Source: CAVUOA01 sp963742955
GTDB taxonomy: Bacteria > Bacteroidota > Ignavibacteria > Tepidaquicellales > OLB5
Length of the DNA: 64,000 bases
Assembly: GCA_963742955.1 (NCBI GenBank)
Contig: CAVUOA010000011.1
Span: forward strand, 1 to 64,000
Direction: 5' to 3'
The translations under genes were made by a program, and so were the position numbers. This document shows positions 38,852 to 49,400 of the stretch, in pieces (position 1 is the stretch's first letter; the number at the start of each line of letters is the position of its first letter). The notes beneath the pieces are model-generated. The model was not told the origin of the DNA and made no database searches. It worked only from the letters and a program-made list of their open reading frames with translations.

Positions 38852-40286
38852 ATGATTACAACCAGCCAATTAAATCCCAATCTGCTGCAAACTGAATATG
38901 CAGTAAGGGGTCCAATAGTTCTAAGAGCTCAGGAGCTTGAAAAAAAAGGGAAAAAAATAATCTACTGCAATATCGGAAATCCGCAGGCACTAAAACAAAA
39001 ACCATTATCATACATACGCCAGATAATAAGCATATTAGAATATCCCGCAATTCTCGAAAAAGCGGATGCTTCAAAAAATATATCCTAAAGATATTGTTGA
39101 ACGTGCAAAACATGTTTTACACAACCTCCCCGATGGGATTGGGGCTTACACACAAAGCGCAGGAATTCCCTTCGTAAGACAGGCAGTTGCAGAATTCATA
39201 ACCAAACGAGACGGTATACCTGCGGATGAGAAACATATAATAATGACTGACGGTGCAAGCAAAGGTGTTCAGGCTGTTTTACTCGCATTGCTGAAAAGCA
39301 AAAATGACGGGTTCATGATTCCTATTCCGCAATATCCATTATACAGCGCAACTATCGCTCTGTACGGAGGAACACAAATCGGTTATTTTCTTGACGAGAA
39401 TAATTCATGGCAGCTTAATGAAGAAATCCTTACTAAAAGCATCGAAGAAGCAAAATCAAAAGGTATTAACCCGGTTTCGATTTCAGTTATCAATCCGGGT
39501 AATCCCACCGGTGCTGTTTTATCGTACTCAAATATTGTAATGATAATAAATTTTGCCAAGAAGCATAATTTATCTATTATGGCTGATGAGGTTTACCAGG
39601 AAAACGTGTATAACAATGAACTTGTATTCCATTCATTTGCCAAAGTAATGAACCAGCTTGAAGAAAAATCCGTACCGCTGTTCAGCTTCCACTCTATTTC
39701 AAAAGGTTTCACCGGTGAGTGCGGGCACAGAGGCGGATATATGGAAATACGTAATGTGCCGGATGATGCAATGGCGCAGTTTATAAAATTGCAGTCAGTA
39801 AGCCTATGCGCAAATGTTGACGGTCAGATTGCCGCATACCTTATGGTAAAGCCTCCCGAAAAAGGAGAAGAGAGCTATGATACATATATCAACGAACGCA
39901 ACGGCATATTAAATGAACTGAAAACCAAAGCAGAAATACTCGGTGAAGGATTGAACAAAATAGACGGGATGACAACTGAAATTCCGCGCGGTGCAATGTA
40001 TGCATTTGTTAAGTTTGAGCTGCCTCATACAACTGATGTAAACAAGATGACTCCGGAAGAACGGCTGGTATATGAATCGAAGCGTGATACGGATTACTGC
40101 ATGGCAATGCTTGAAGAAACAGGTATTTGCGTAGTACCGGGTTCGGGATTCGGGCAATTGCCGGGTACATTGCATTTCCGTACAACATTTCTGCCCCCGA
40201 GAGATGAAATCGAAACGCTGGTTGTAAAGCTGAAGGAGTTCCATGAAAAGTATGTTATGAAGATGAAGGAAAAAGTAAGTGTTTGA
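38852..40286 (+). CDS. Alanine-aminotransferase-like class I/II PLP enzyme (one frameshift)
   Basis: An aminotransferase of about 478 residues after repair near 39060-39090. It resembles the alanine transaminase (GPT) type also found in eukaryotes: LLQTEYAVRGPIVLRAQELEK at the start, CNIGNPQAL, then GIGAYTQSAGIPFVRQAVAEFI and INPGNPTGAVLS. The PLP Lys is in FHSISKGFTGECGHRGGYMEI. It would move amino groups between alanine and 2-oxoglutarate in the cytoplasm; the exact donor is inferred. It is divergent from rsmB and followed by a RAYT gene. Confidence 0.85.
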
Positions 40287-40336
40287 AAACTGACCCAGAA
40301 TACCTTACGTGTTCTGTTTGAAATAATATTTATAAC

Positions 40337-40834
40337 ATGAAAAATAAACATAACCACATCCAGTACAAAGGATACTACTTTGTTACATTAACCACAAAAG
40401 ATAAGAAAGATTACTTCGGTAAAATTGTTAATGATAAGATGATACTGAGCAAACGCGGTGAGATTGCAAATACTAACTGGGCAGGCATTACCGCCAAGTT
40501 CCCTGATGTATCGCTTGATGAATTTATTATCATGCCAAATCATGTGCACGCAATTGTAAAATTCTTAAAAGGAAACCGCAGAAAAAGCACAATAGGAGAA
40601 GAGCTTAACAAAATAACAGAAGGATTTAAACGCTGCACGAGGCTTGATATAAATGAATCATTCAGGGGAGCAAAACCGTTTGAATGGCAAAGTACAACCG
40701 AGATTAGGGAAATTCACAATGAGGGTGAGCTGTTTGATATGCGCTATTACATTGACAGCAATCCTATCAGGTGGGAAATGGACCCGGAGAATCTGCTTAG
40801 GGAACTTAAAGGCAAGCTTGTAACTTCCCGTTAA
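40337..40834 (+). mobile_element. REP-associated tyrosine transposase (RAYT, Y1/IS200-like)
   Basis: An intact 165-residue Y1-type transposase of the HUH family. The His pair is in EFIIMPNHVHAIVKFLK (HVH), and the catalytic Tyr is expected in DMRYYIDSNPIRWEMD. The start GYYFVTLTTKDKKDYFG is typical of RAYTs. RAYTs are single-copy chromosomal relatives of IS200 transposases linked to REP palindromes. Palindromes of that kind occur elsewhere in this window, but I see none right at its ends. No IS ends or target duplication are visible. Confidence 0.8.
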
Positions 40835-40856
40835 TTTTCAGCTAGGTTTATGTAAA

Positions 40857-42077
40857 CTAAAGCTCAACAATATCCTGCTCATTCAGCATGAACAGGAACA
40901 ACAACAGATAATCTCTAACGTGCCTTGTTATCAGGAAGTTTTCTTTTATATGGCTTTTACCGTTAATTCCCAACTCACGGGCAAACCTGGGTTCATTTAA
41001 CAATTGCTTCAGGTAATACGCTGTTCCGTCAATAGAATAACTTAATAATCCTGAATACTGGTGTTTAATCTGCAATGGTATGCCTCCAACTGCGCCCGCA
41101 ATAACAGGCTTTGATTTCCACAGCGCTTCGGCAACTGTCAATCCGAATCCTTCCTTAAGCGACTTCTGCAGAATTATTGTTGATGCTCTTTGAATTGCAT
41201 TAATTTCAATATCACTCGATGGCGGCAGGAACAAAATATGAATATCATCATCACCTTCTGCAGCCTCACGGACCTCATTTAAGACTTTCATGCCCTCAGG
41301 GTCATCTGTCGCGCCGCCCCCGGCTAACACAAGCTGGCAATCCGTATATTTTTTAACTTTTTTATAAACCTTCACAACACCGATAGGGTCTTTTAGATAA
41401 TCGAACCTTGAAATTTGAGTTACAATAGGACGCGACATATCAAGTCCGTACCCCGATACAATAGAATTAATAGTTTCCTCCGGCAGGTCTTTGTTTTTAT
41501 CTGAAAGAGGGTCTATGGAGGGTGAAATAAGAACCTGCGGAACAGTAAACCGCCTCGAAAAAGCCGGCGCTGAGAATACAGATGCGTCATAGTGTTCAAT
41601 ATATTGTGTTAAGAAATCCATGACATCCTTTTGCGGATTTGTAAAATCGATATGGCATCTCCAGGCCCATTTATTTTTATACTGCCTTCTTTTTTCAACC
41701 AATGCAACAGGCTGCGGGTCATGTATGAATACCATATCCGCATCGAGGTTCATCCTCTTTGCATTATCACTATTGACCTGCAGAAAATAATCAAAGTCAT
41801 CTTTTGAAAAATTTACTTCAACACCATGAAGAGCATTATGCATCCGTTTTGTTATATCAAAATATTTTTCGTCCCCTTTAATCACATCCCATTTTGCATT
41901 AACTCCAAGCTGGTCAAGCAATGGTAACATTCTGGTTAATATTTCCGCAACACCGCCCCCCGATTTTGTTGAATTAACATGCTGCATTACCCTGCCGTTG
42001 AGCTTGCGGGCAATCATTCTTATTTCATCAATAATATTAGACCCGACTATTGGAATATAATCTTCAATTTTTACCAT
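40857..42077 (-). CDS. treT: Trehalose glycosyltransferring synthase TreT-like, GT4
   Basis: An intact 406-residue GT-B glycosyltransferase of family GT4. It fits TreT, which makes trehalose from an NDP-glucose and glucose. Features are NSTKSGGGVAEILTRMLPLL (the donor-side Gly loop), FIHDPQPVAL, RCHIDFTNPQ, SRFDYLKDPIGVV and the EX7E motif region KSLKEGFGLTVAEALWKSKPVIAG. Its start overlaps the DUF5752 gene by 14 bases, so translation is coupled in a trehalose operon. TreT would let the cell make trehalose without the OtsAB route. Confidence 0.85.
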   Translation of the reverse strand: MVKIEDYIPIVGSNIIDEIRMIARKLNGRVMQHVNSTKSGGGVAEILTRMLPLLDQLGVNAKWDVIKGDEKYFDITKRMHNALHGVEVNFSKDDFDYFLQVNSDNAKRMNLDADMVFIHDPQPVALVEKRRQYKNKWAWRCHIDFTNPQKDVMDFLTQYIEHYDASVFSAPAFSRRFTVPQVLISPSIDPLSDKNKDLPEETINSIVSGYGLDMSRPIVTQISRFDYLKDPIGVVKVYKKVKKYTDCQLVLAGGGATDDPEGMKVLNEVREAAEGDDDIHILFLPPSSDIEINAIQRASTIILQKSLKEGFGLTVAEALWKSKPVIAGAVGGIPLQIKHQYSGLLSYSIDGTAYYLKQLLNEPRFARELGINGKSHIKENFLITRHVRDYLLLFLFMLNEQDIVEL

Positions 42078-42708
42078 ACTGCTTTACCATTTCTAAGATT
42101 TTTTTTCTGTATTCCTCAAGTGTCATAGTGTAAGGGTCAAGATTAGATACCCTTTCCGAGAGCTCCGTTTTACCGATTTCTTCAAACCACTGAGCAAAAT
42201 CATTTTTCGGCTTTCCTCTTCTCAGCTTCGGCTCAAAGACGTGGTAGTAGAAAACATATACTGATACTTCACTGAGCAGCTTTTCAAATTCTTTAAGGTC
42301 TTTTGCCTTAAATGGAACGGGCAATGAAAAAGTTTTGCAGGACATGAACTGAAATTCATACCCGGGAGCACAGTTAAACGAAAATTCATCTCTGTGGTTA
42401 AAACTTTCGAACGAATTAATTAACTTTAGCCTTAGCTGGTCAAGGTCTGTGCATTCAACTATATTGATACTTGAAACAAGCTCACCCAGCTGGCGCATAT
42501 TAAGCACATTTCTCAGCCAGTAGGCAAAATCGTTTGGCAGTTCAGGAATTAAAAAATGATGCTGTTTCAAAAAACGGTGCGTATGGTAGTAAATGGATGC
42601 GCCGGGCACCTGTTTAATTCCATCCACAAGTTCATTTATGTTCTTTGCTTTTTTGCCAAGAAGAATAGGCAGATTAAATTCGGAATAGAATTGAAATTCT
42701 TTACTCAT
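42064..42708 (-). CDS. DUF5752 family protein
   Basis: An intact 214-residue soluble alpha-rich protein matching what I know of DUF5752. It has PGASIYYHTHRFLKQHHFLIPELPNDFAYWLRN and KPKNDFAQWFEEIGKTELSERVSNLDPYTMTLEEYRKKIL. The role is unknown, but the gene overlaps otsAB by 8 bases and treT by 14, so it is tied to trehalose metabolism. The repeated FxxWLxN / FxxWFEE layout could mean two related halves. It might be a regulator or scaffold for the trehalose enzymes. Confidence 0.7.
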   Translation of the reverse strand: MSKEFQFYSEFNLPILLGKKAKNINELVDGIKQVPGASIYYHTHRFLKQHHFLIPELPNDFAYWLRNVLNMRQLGELVSSINIVECTDLDQLRLKLINSFESFNHRDEFSFNCAPGYEFQFMSCKTFSLPVPFKAKDLKEFEKLLSEVSVYVFYYHVFEPKLRRGKPKNDFAQWFEEIGKTELSERVSNLDPYTMTLEEYRKKILEMVKQYGKN

Positions 42709-44902
42709 GTAAAAGAGCCCCCAGAAGCTTTCTTACTTCTATATAATTTTGAAGATTGTATTTTGCGTAAGAGGTTTTCATGCCGACTTTTATAGTGTAA
42801 GCATAACCGGGAAGAGATTTAAACATATCTTCATCGGTTACATCATCGCCAATGGCGAGAACAAAATCGTATTGTTTTGAATCAAGCAGGTGGCTGGCAA
42901 GGGTTCCCTTATTAATGCCCGTGTTCCTGATTTCAATTACTTTGCTTCCCTGTATGATTTGCACATCCATATTAGACGTTAGGTTCATAAGGTCATCAAG
43001 AAGTTCCCTTGAAATATATGAAGCCTGGTCAGGGTCTGCCTTTCTGTAATGCCACACCATTGAATAATCTTTTTCTTCAAGCAGAGAACCGGGAAGAAGG
43101 TCCAGATAATTCTGCAAGACGGTTTTCAGATACGGTTTCCAGTTTTGGTCCAGCTTTCTGATGGTTTCCCACATACCGTCCGGATGCCTTATCCATACTC
43201 CGTGTTCGGCGATGAGCGTTGCCTTCAGCTTGCCCAGCCAGTTTTCGAGTGTTCCTTTATCTCTTCCGCTGATAATTGCTAAGTCAACCCCGTTGCATTT
43301 TGATAAACCCGAAAGTAAATCAAGCAATTCCTGGGCAGGTTTAGCTTCTTCAGGTCTTCCTGCAAACGGCACAAGTGTTCCGTCATAATCCAGCAGCAGC
43401 AGCTTATTAGCAGAATTGTAAAATTTATGTTCCAGTTCTGCTTTGTGCTTACTATCAAGCAGTTTCGCGTTAAGCTCATTCTGAATCTTTTTAATTTCAC
43501 CCAGTTCATTAAGGAAGTCACCAGCCCATTTAACCACATTATATCTTCTGAGCCGGTCTCTCATAATTCGGTTTCTTCTTACCTGCTCGTCAAATGGCAT
43601 TTCAAGCGCTTCTTTTATTGCATCTGCAATTTCACCAGGATTGTTGGGATTAATTATAATAGCCTCATTAAGTTCTTTATAGGCTCCCGCCATTTCGCTT
43701 AATATTAAAACACCCGTATCATCAGTTCTGCATGCCAGATATTCCTTAGAATAAGATTCATCCCATCTCTCAGGGGCGTTACAAGTGATACATCGCATTC
43801 TTTGTATAATCCTGAAAGAGGACGGAAAGGAACAAAACGGTATTGATATATTACAGGTGTCCAGTGAATTGTACCGAAAGTTCCGTTAAGGTTTCCAACT
43901 TTTTCATCAATTTCCCTTTTCATCTGGTTATACCTGTCAACACCAACCCTCGATGGAACCACAATCATTAATAAATGAACTTTTTCATGCCATTCGGGAT
44001 ATTTTTCAAGAAATTCATAATAACCTTTTAGCCGGTTTATAATACCTTTAGTGTAGTCTAACCTGTCAATAGATAGAATTAGATGTGAATTCTTAAATTG
44101 CTCTTTAAGAGTATTAACTTCATTGATTGATTCCTCTGTTTTTAAAGCATCAAGAAACTCATCAAAGTTGATACCCATTGGGAATGTATCGGCTTTCATC
44201 ACCCTGTCCGGCGTAGAAACCACACCGAGATTATTTTCATGACCCAGTATTCTCATAATACAACCGAGAAAATATTTAGTATAGTCATAAGTATGAAACC
44301 CGCACGAGGTCTGCTCCCATTAAACCCTCTAAAATTTCCCGTCTCCACTCCCCGGGCAGTGTTCTGAATATTTCGTATGATGGAAAAGGTATATGAAGAA
44401 AAAATCCTATTTTTGAATGAGGAAGTTTTTTCTTCAGCATACCCGGAAGAAGCATTAAATGGTAATCGTGTATCCAAATTATATCATCGGGCTTTGCCAC
44501 GCTTAAAACCTGTTCACAGAATAATTCATTTACAAGCTTGTAATTTCTCCAATATTCCTCGTCATAAACTGTATATGTTGTAAAATAGTGAAACAAAGGC
44601 CAGATTGTTTTATTGCAGAAGCCGTAATAAAACCTGTCCATAACTTTTTCGGAAAGAAAAACGGGAGAGAGATTCATTGACTCAGCTTTTTTCTTCAGTT
44701 CTTCCCTTTTATTCCCCGACGCGGAAATACCGGGCCAGCCCACCCAAATAAATTCCGATTTATCCAATGAGGACTCTTTTATAGTAGATAAATAAGAACT
44801 AAGACCGGTTACAAGCCCGCCAACGCTTTCTTTTACTGTAAATTCACCGTTTTCTTCTGTAACTGTTATAGGTAATCTATTTGAAACGACTATTAAACGC
44901 AT
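42701..44902 (-). CDS. otsAB: Fused trehalose-6-phosphate synthase/phosphatase OtsAB (two frameshifts)
   Basis: A fusion of about 734 residues. The N-terminal part is trehalose-6-phosphate synthase (GT20): MRLIVVSNRLPITV, WVGWPGIS, DDIIWIHDYHLMLLPGMLKK, HSKIGFFLHIPFPSYEIFRTLP, then LSIDRLDYTKGIINRLKGYYEFLEKYP. The C-terminal part is the HAD-type phosphatase: LLLLDYDGTLVPFAG, LAIISGRDKGTLENWLG and AIGDDVTDEDMFKSLP. Frame changes near 44255-44290 and 43720-43790 split it into three ORFs. Together the domains turn UDP-glucose and glucose-6-phosphate into trehalose, a stress sugar. Confidence 0.9.
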
Positions 44903-44996
44903 TAATCTCCTGGTAGGTTATATATATATATTATAATAGAAAATAAGAAGTTAAGGTTTCCTTCAACTCCAAAAAATTTTCCGGAAGAAATATTAA

Positions 44997-46244
44997 TTAT
45001 TTTAGTATTTCAGCCGCGCAAAGCAGCCCGTGTCCGCATCCGACACCCTCGGAATAAGACATTTCAATATTTCTGAGTATAACACCTACCTGGGGTCCCA
45101 TTATGCTTGCCCAGAAATCGACGGCAGGAAAACGGTCTGCATTGCGGAATAGCCATGTGATGAATTTAAGCTCATCGCTCATCAGTTCAATATCTGTATT
45201 TTCAATAAAACTTTTTACTTTAACATCATCTTTTATATTAAGCGCTTCAAGAAGATAAACAAGCCTGTTCCATTGTCTCTGGTAGTCTGTAATTCGTTCC
45301 CAAACTTTGGGATCGATGTTTTTATAATCTTCGAGATGAGATAAATCTAATTTAAGCTGCGATATATCTGCCCTGAAACCCTGGTCAAGCAAACGGTTAA
45401 CCTGGTATCTGAGCGGGAAAGGTTTTGTGCTCAACAAACCCGTATCCATATGCCTGCCGACAAAAATGCACCTGTCAAGAAAATATAATTTCCCTATTTC
45501 TGCGCCCGCAGCTTTAGCGGCTGCTTTTAATCTTTTTTTAAGTTCCTCAACAGTCCAGAAACAAACATTAAACCAATCGATTTTTTTTCTTTCTGATTGT
45601 TCAGGCATATAATATGCCATTGTAAACGGCAGCATTTGTTTTTCTTCAGCCCAGTATTTTGGCCACGAAGGACAATATTTACCCTGCAAATCTGCTACAA
45701 AAAAAGAACCTTTTTTGGCGTGACGGAAAATATGCTCAAGCAGCTTTTCGAAACTTTCCGGTTCAAGATGTGATAAAGAACTGTAAAATGCAGCATACAG
45801 GTCAAACGGTTTTTCCTGAAGCACAAAGGCAGGAAGCCCCTCTCCAACCTCACCGTATTCCAAAGAAACATTGTTTTTTTTTCTGAACCGCCTTCTCCCT
45901 TTGGATATAAGCTGCTGACTCATATCTATACCAAGATATTTTTCAACCTCACTTTCTTCCAGAAGAAAATGCCTGTTGCCGGTTGAAATTGGATTTTGAG
46001 GCGGAATATGTGTAAGCAGTTCATAACCTTCGCCGACCGCTCAGAAATCAAGAATCCTTATTCCCTTTTTTTCAGAAAGAACTTTTTCAATAAAAGGTGT
46101 GCACACTCTTTTAACAAAAATATCCTCCCAGAATTTACGTACATTATCTTTAATTCCGGTAAGTCCGCCTTCTTCAGTACCATAATATCCCATTGCAGAA
46201 GCGGCTTCGTAAAACTCGGTTCTGTTTGGTTTCCACTTATTCAT
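44997..46244 (-). CDS. SAM-dependent methyltransferase interrupted by an in-frame TGA
   Basis: The reading frame runs from ATG 46244 (ribosome site GGGAGGA seven bases before) to 44997 with a single TGA at 46041-46043 and no frame change. The TGA falls in the SAM-binding motif I: KKGIRILDF, stop, AVGEGYELLTHIPP. Further family blocks follow: YLGIDMSQQLISKGRRRF, DLYAAFYSSLSHLEPESFEKLLEHIFRHAKKGSFFVADL and FWTVEELKKRLKAAAKAAG. Length about 416 residues. An error (for example GGA read as TGA) is the simplest explanation; motif I as read also has one residue more than GxGxG needs. Substrate unknown. Confidence 0.65.
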
Positions 46245-46417
46245 AGTCATTCCTCCCCTCAAAATTGGTTCAAATAAATTAATTAACTGTTAATAAACAG
46301 ATAATCTATTTATTACTGTGAAAAAATTATAATGATTGACGACTTGAACAAAATATTGCTTTATATTTATGATTACAATGAATTTATTCGGTAGGTATTA
46401 ACGATATGCGGAAAAAG

Positions 46418-46445
46418 GAAAAAACCGGGTACTTATATTCCCGGT
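46418..46445 (-). terminator. Rho-independent terminator overlapping a stop codon
   Basis: Hairpin ACCGGG (46424-46429) / CCCGGT (46440-46445) with a 10-base loop is followed on the minus strand by TTTTTTCC. The first stem base is part of the stop codon of the Cys-cluster gene. Confidence 0.7.
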
Positions 46446-46966
46446 CAAAAGTAAGCAGATTTTTTCTCAGGATTTGTGAAGCGGGGCTCAATTTCATCAA
46501 GTTCAAGCACTAACCCATCACCGAAATAATATTTCAGTTCTTCGCGTGCCCCCTGATATGGTGTAGGTCCGGCACCAAGACATGCTGTCGTTTTCTCGTC
46601 AATTTCTTCGGGAGTCATAAGTACACCGTCATTATATGTAACCGGGAAAATAGTGCAAAAGAATGGCTTGAACTCGTGATAATCGTATCCTTTCTCAAGG
46701 GCAAAGCTGTGCAGAAGACATCCTCTTCCCTTTGTATTCAGAAAAACACAGGCATCTTTTCTTTTTTGTTGTTCTTGTATAATCATGACCGGGATACTCA
46801 TAATCCCATTTTCTTTTTTTCGGATAAAACCATTTTTCTCTCTTGATATGCGAAAATTCTTCAAGTTCATCGGCTTTATTCATAATTCTTTTCACATTCA
46901 GCATATCAACATCGGCACCGTAGAACAGCACTGGTCATTACAAAATGTACACTGCATGCAGTGCAT
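46445..46966 (-). CDS. Cys-cluster protein, YkgJ/DUF3109-like (frameshifted)
   Basis: About 173 residues after repair. The N-terminus from ATG 46966 is Cys-rich (MHCMQCTFCNDQCC). Then come GADVDMLNVKRIMNKADELEEF, CVFLNTKGRGCLLHSFALEKG and FKPFFCTIFPVTYNDGVL. This spacing of Cys fits YkgJ-type zinc- or iron-cluster proteins of unknown role. Frame changes lie near 46920 and 46770. It has its own terminator hairpin. Confidence 0.65.
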
Positions 46967-47125
46967 GAAATATGTTATATGAAAAATATCAGTATCGACA
47001 GAATGTATAACCGGAAGACCGTGTATACAGGGGTAGGAAGTTCTTTAGTTTAATTACCATATAGTGGAATTTAATTCAACATAATATTTACGGGAGCAAA
47101 TATAATAAACAAAAACAAATAATCC

Positions 47126-47583
47126 TCATGCCTGTTTAAGGTCTGATGTGCAGTTCGGGCATTTGACAGCATCAATATGAACAGATGACTTGCAGTAAGG
47201 ACATACTTTTGTTGACGGTGCAGCAACTGGTTCTTTTTCCGGCTTACGCTTTAAATTGTTGACTTGTTTTACCAGTATAAACACTGCAAATGCAACAATA
47301 AGGAAATTTATCAGAGTATTCTAACAAATAGCCCGTAGTTTAAATTGGCCGCTTCACCTGCTTTGGCCTCAGCAAGTGTCTGAAAATTTCATCCGGTTAG
47401 TGTGATAAGAAAAAGGTTGGAAAAATCAACTCTGCCTAACAACAGACCGATAGTGGGCATTATGATATCATTAACCAGCAAATTAACGACACGGAGAAAG
47501 CCACACCAATGATTATACCTATAGTCCAGGTCAATCATATTTCCTTTAGCTGCAAATTCTTTAAATTCTTTGAACACTTTCAT
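47126..47583 (-). CDS. mscL: Large-conductance mechanosensitive channel MscL with zinc ribbon (frameshifted)
   Basis: MscL opens under membrane tension and lets solutes escape in osmotic downshift. Repaired sequence: MKVFKEFKEFAAKGNMIDLA, then VVNLLVNDIIMPTIGLLLGRVDFSNLFL, then NYGLFVNTLINFLIVAFAVFILVKQVNNLKRK. The tail has a zinc ribbon, CPYCKSSVHIDAVKCPNC, before the stop at 47126. This tail is known in some MscL proteins but is absent from E. coli MscL. Frame changes lie near 47520-47480, 47390 and 47320. Length about 152 residues. Confidence 0.8.
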
Positions 47584-47645
47584 GATGTTTTCTCTTTTTA
47601 ATTTTAATTTTTAATAATATCCGAGTCTTATCATTCTGAATCCGT

Positions 47646-48681
47646 TTATTGTTTCACGCCGTTACTTTTTAAAACGGTTGCCACCGGAATGCTATTGAGC
47701 TCCGAAGGCACCCAACAGCGCTTCCCGACAAGTAAAAGTGCAATTATTGTAATAGGATTCATATTCAGCGCTTTTTGCGAATATATAGGCTGTGCAATAG
47801 AGTTATCCAGCATATAAATTAAAGCAAACATGATAACAATAGGAATAACCATGTGAAAATCACCGAACTGTATAATTGAAATAAGTATAGCAGGAATACC
47901 GCCTATACTATTGGTCCCGCATATCGAACGATGACCTATGCCGGCAACTATACCTATCAAAGCCGCATTGTTTATTTTAAGAGTATATATTGATAGTCCC
48001 ATTAGAGTAAGAGCGCCTACAAATATTGCATCGAAGAGCCGTTATCCTCTCACATAACTGCTCAGCTGTTCTTCAATTTATCAAGAATATTTACAGTCAT
48101 CTCAAAGTAGCAGTTTAGCACCAATGCTAATGAATCCGATTTTAATCGACATCACTGTCACGCAGAATAAAGAACGTTACGAAAGGTATAAGGAAAGCTA
48201 AAAATGCAGTTGAAATCACGCCTGTTACAAAATCCTGCACTTTTGTTAATGAGCCCTCACAAATCTGTTTCTATCTCTTTTGCAACATCTCCTCTCTTAA
48301 GAAACCGGACATTTTCCACCCATTTTTCAGCATCTTTTATTTTATCCGAGAGCTCAAATTCCTTCACCGATTGTTAAGCGATACAGCCTGCTCTATTACT
48401 TCCGGACTGAATACCGTAACCGCAACATATAATAACCCACCGATTATGGCATAAATATACCTTAAAATTGAAAGAGTGCGGTTTAATCCAAGTCTTTGCA
48501 AATAATCAACAACGGGAATTAATTCTTCAAAGCAATAAGCAGGCAAATAATGAGAGTCACGAAAATATTTGTAAATAAAGCAGCAAAAACCGTAATAATG
48601 AGAATAGGTATAAGCAGAATGAATACTTTTGCAGTACCGCTTAGTGGTTTTTCCGTTTTTCTGTCGAATTGCGGCTTTCAT
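47646..48681 (-). CDS. AI-2E family transporter (PerM-like; many frameshifts)
   Basis: Family blocks seen in mixed frames: MKAAIRQKNGKTTK at the start, then VDYLQRLGLNRTLSILRYIYAIIGGLLYVAVTVF, GLSIYTLKINNAALIGIVAGIGH, GGIPAILISIIQFGDFHMVIPIVIMFALIYMLDNSIAQP (the typical YxLDNxxxxP block) and IALPVATVLKSNGVKQ at the end. This is a multi-pass inner-membrane protein of the AI-2E / PerM family. Many indels are needed, and the middle (48000-48360) is hard to follow. Substrate unknown; some relatives export signals or act as Na+/H+ carriers. Confidence 0.65.
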
Positions 48682-48705
48682 TTCCTGAATTTTATGTTTA
48701 ATAAT

Positions 48706-49299
48706 TCATTTATTTAAATCAAAATCGAAGCCTTTTCTAGCAAGATGATTCGAACATTTTTTTTCTTTGTTTGTATTCATCAATTCCCTTAGCTTAATTT
48801 TGTATTTTTCAAATACATCCGATATAAGCTTTATTTCGTTTTATTTCTGTATACAGTTCATCTAGAACTTTTTCAGATATTTCTTTCGATATACCTTTTG
48901 ATAAAGCTTCTGCTTAATTACGCTTTTGCCTGCGGGATTTCCCTGTTTTACTTTGAACAAGAAGACGTGCGAATTCTTCATCGTTCAGCAATCCGAGTTT
49001 TTCAAGATGAGCAAGAGTTTTATCTATTGAGCTCTGCGATATTTTTTTCTCTTTTAGCTTATCGTTAATTTCTTTTCTGCTCCTGATACGGTACGATAAA
49101 GAATTGAGAGCAGTTTTTTTCGTATTGATATTCGTCAAAGCGTTTTATTTCATCAATAGATGCCTGCGTAATTTCATCATTTGTTCTTAGACCGAAAGTT
49201 TAAAAACGTCTTCGCTGATTCCGCAGGCAAACTCACCGTCAACATAAAGACTCCAGCGTTTGCTGTCTTCTTCTGCTTTTCGATTTTTGTTATAACCAA
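48706..49299 (-). CDS. recX: Regulatory protein RecX (frameshifted)
   Basis: RecX inhibits RecA filament growth. Blocks in mixed frames are VITKIEKQKK, SKRWSLYVDGEFACGISEDVF, TALNSLSYRIRSRKEINDKLKEKKISQSSIDKTLAHLEKLGLLNDEEFARLLVQ, and a final HLARKGFDFDLNK. The likely start is TTG at 49299. At least four indels are needed. recA lies 1.7 kb upstream on the same strand, with one secreted-protein gene between, so the usual recA-recX link is loosened here. Confidence 0.75.
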
Positions 49300-49400
49300 T
49301 ATGCAAATATATCTATAATAAATTTATGTGTAAATATATAATTAACAAATAAAAGAAGGATATTTAAAAGAGTATCCTTTGCTTACACCGAAGCTCTGGT

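Noticed and set aside
40337..40834. Complete IS200-type insertion sequence
   Set aside because: No terminal hairpins or target duplication flank it, and the protein looks like a chromosomal RAYT rather than an IS transposase.
46041..46262. A separate short gene upstream of the methyltransferase
   Set aside because: Its frame continues without shift into the rest of the methyltransferase across one TGA, and motif I spans the junction.
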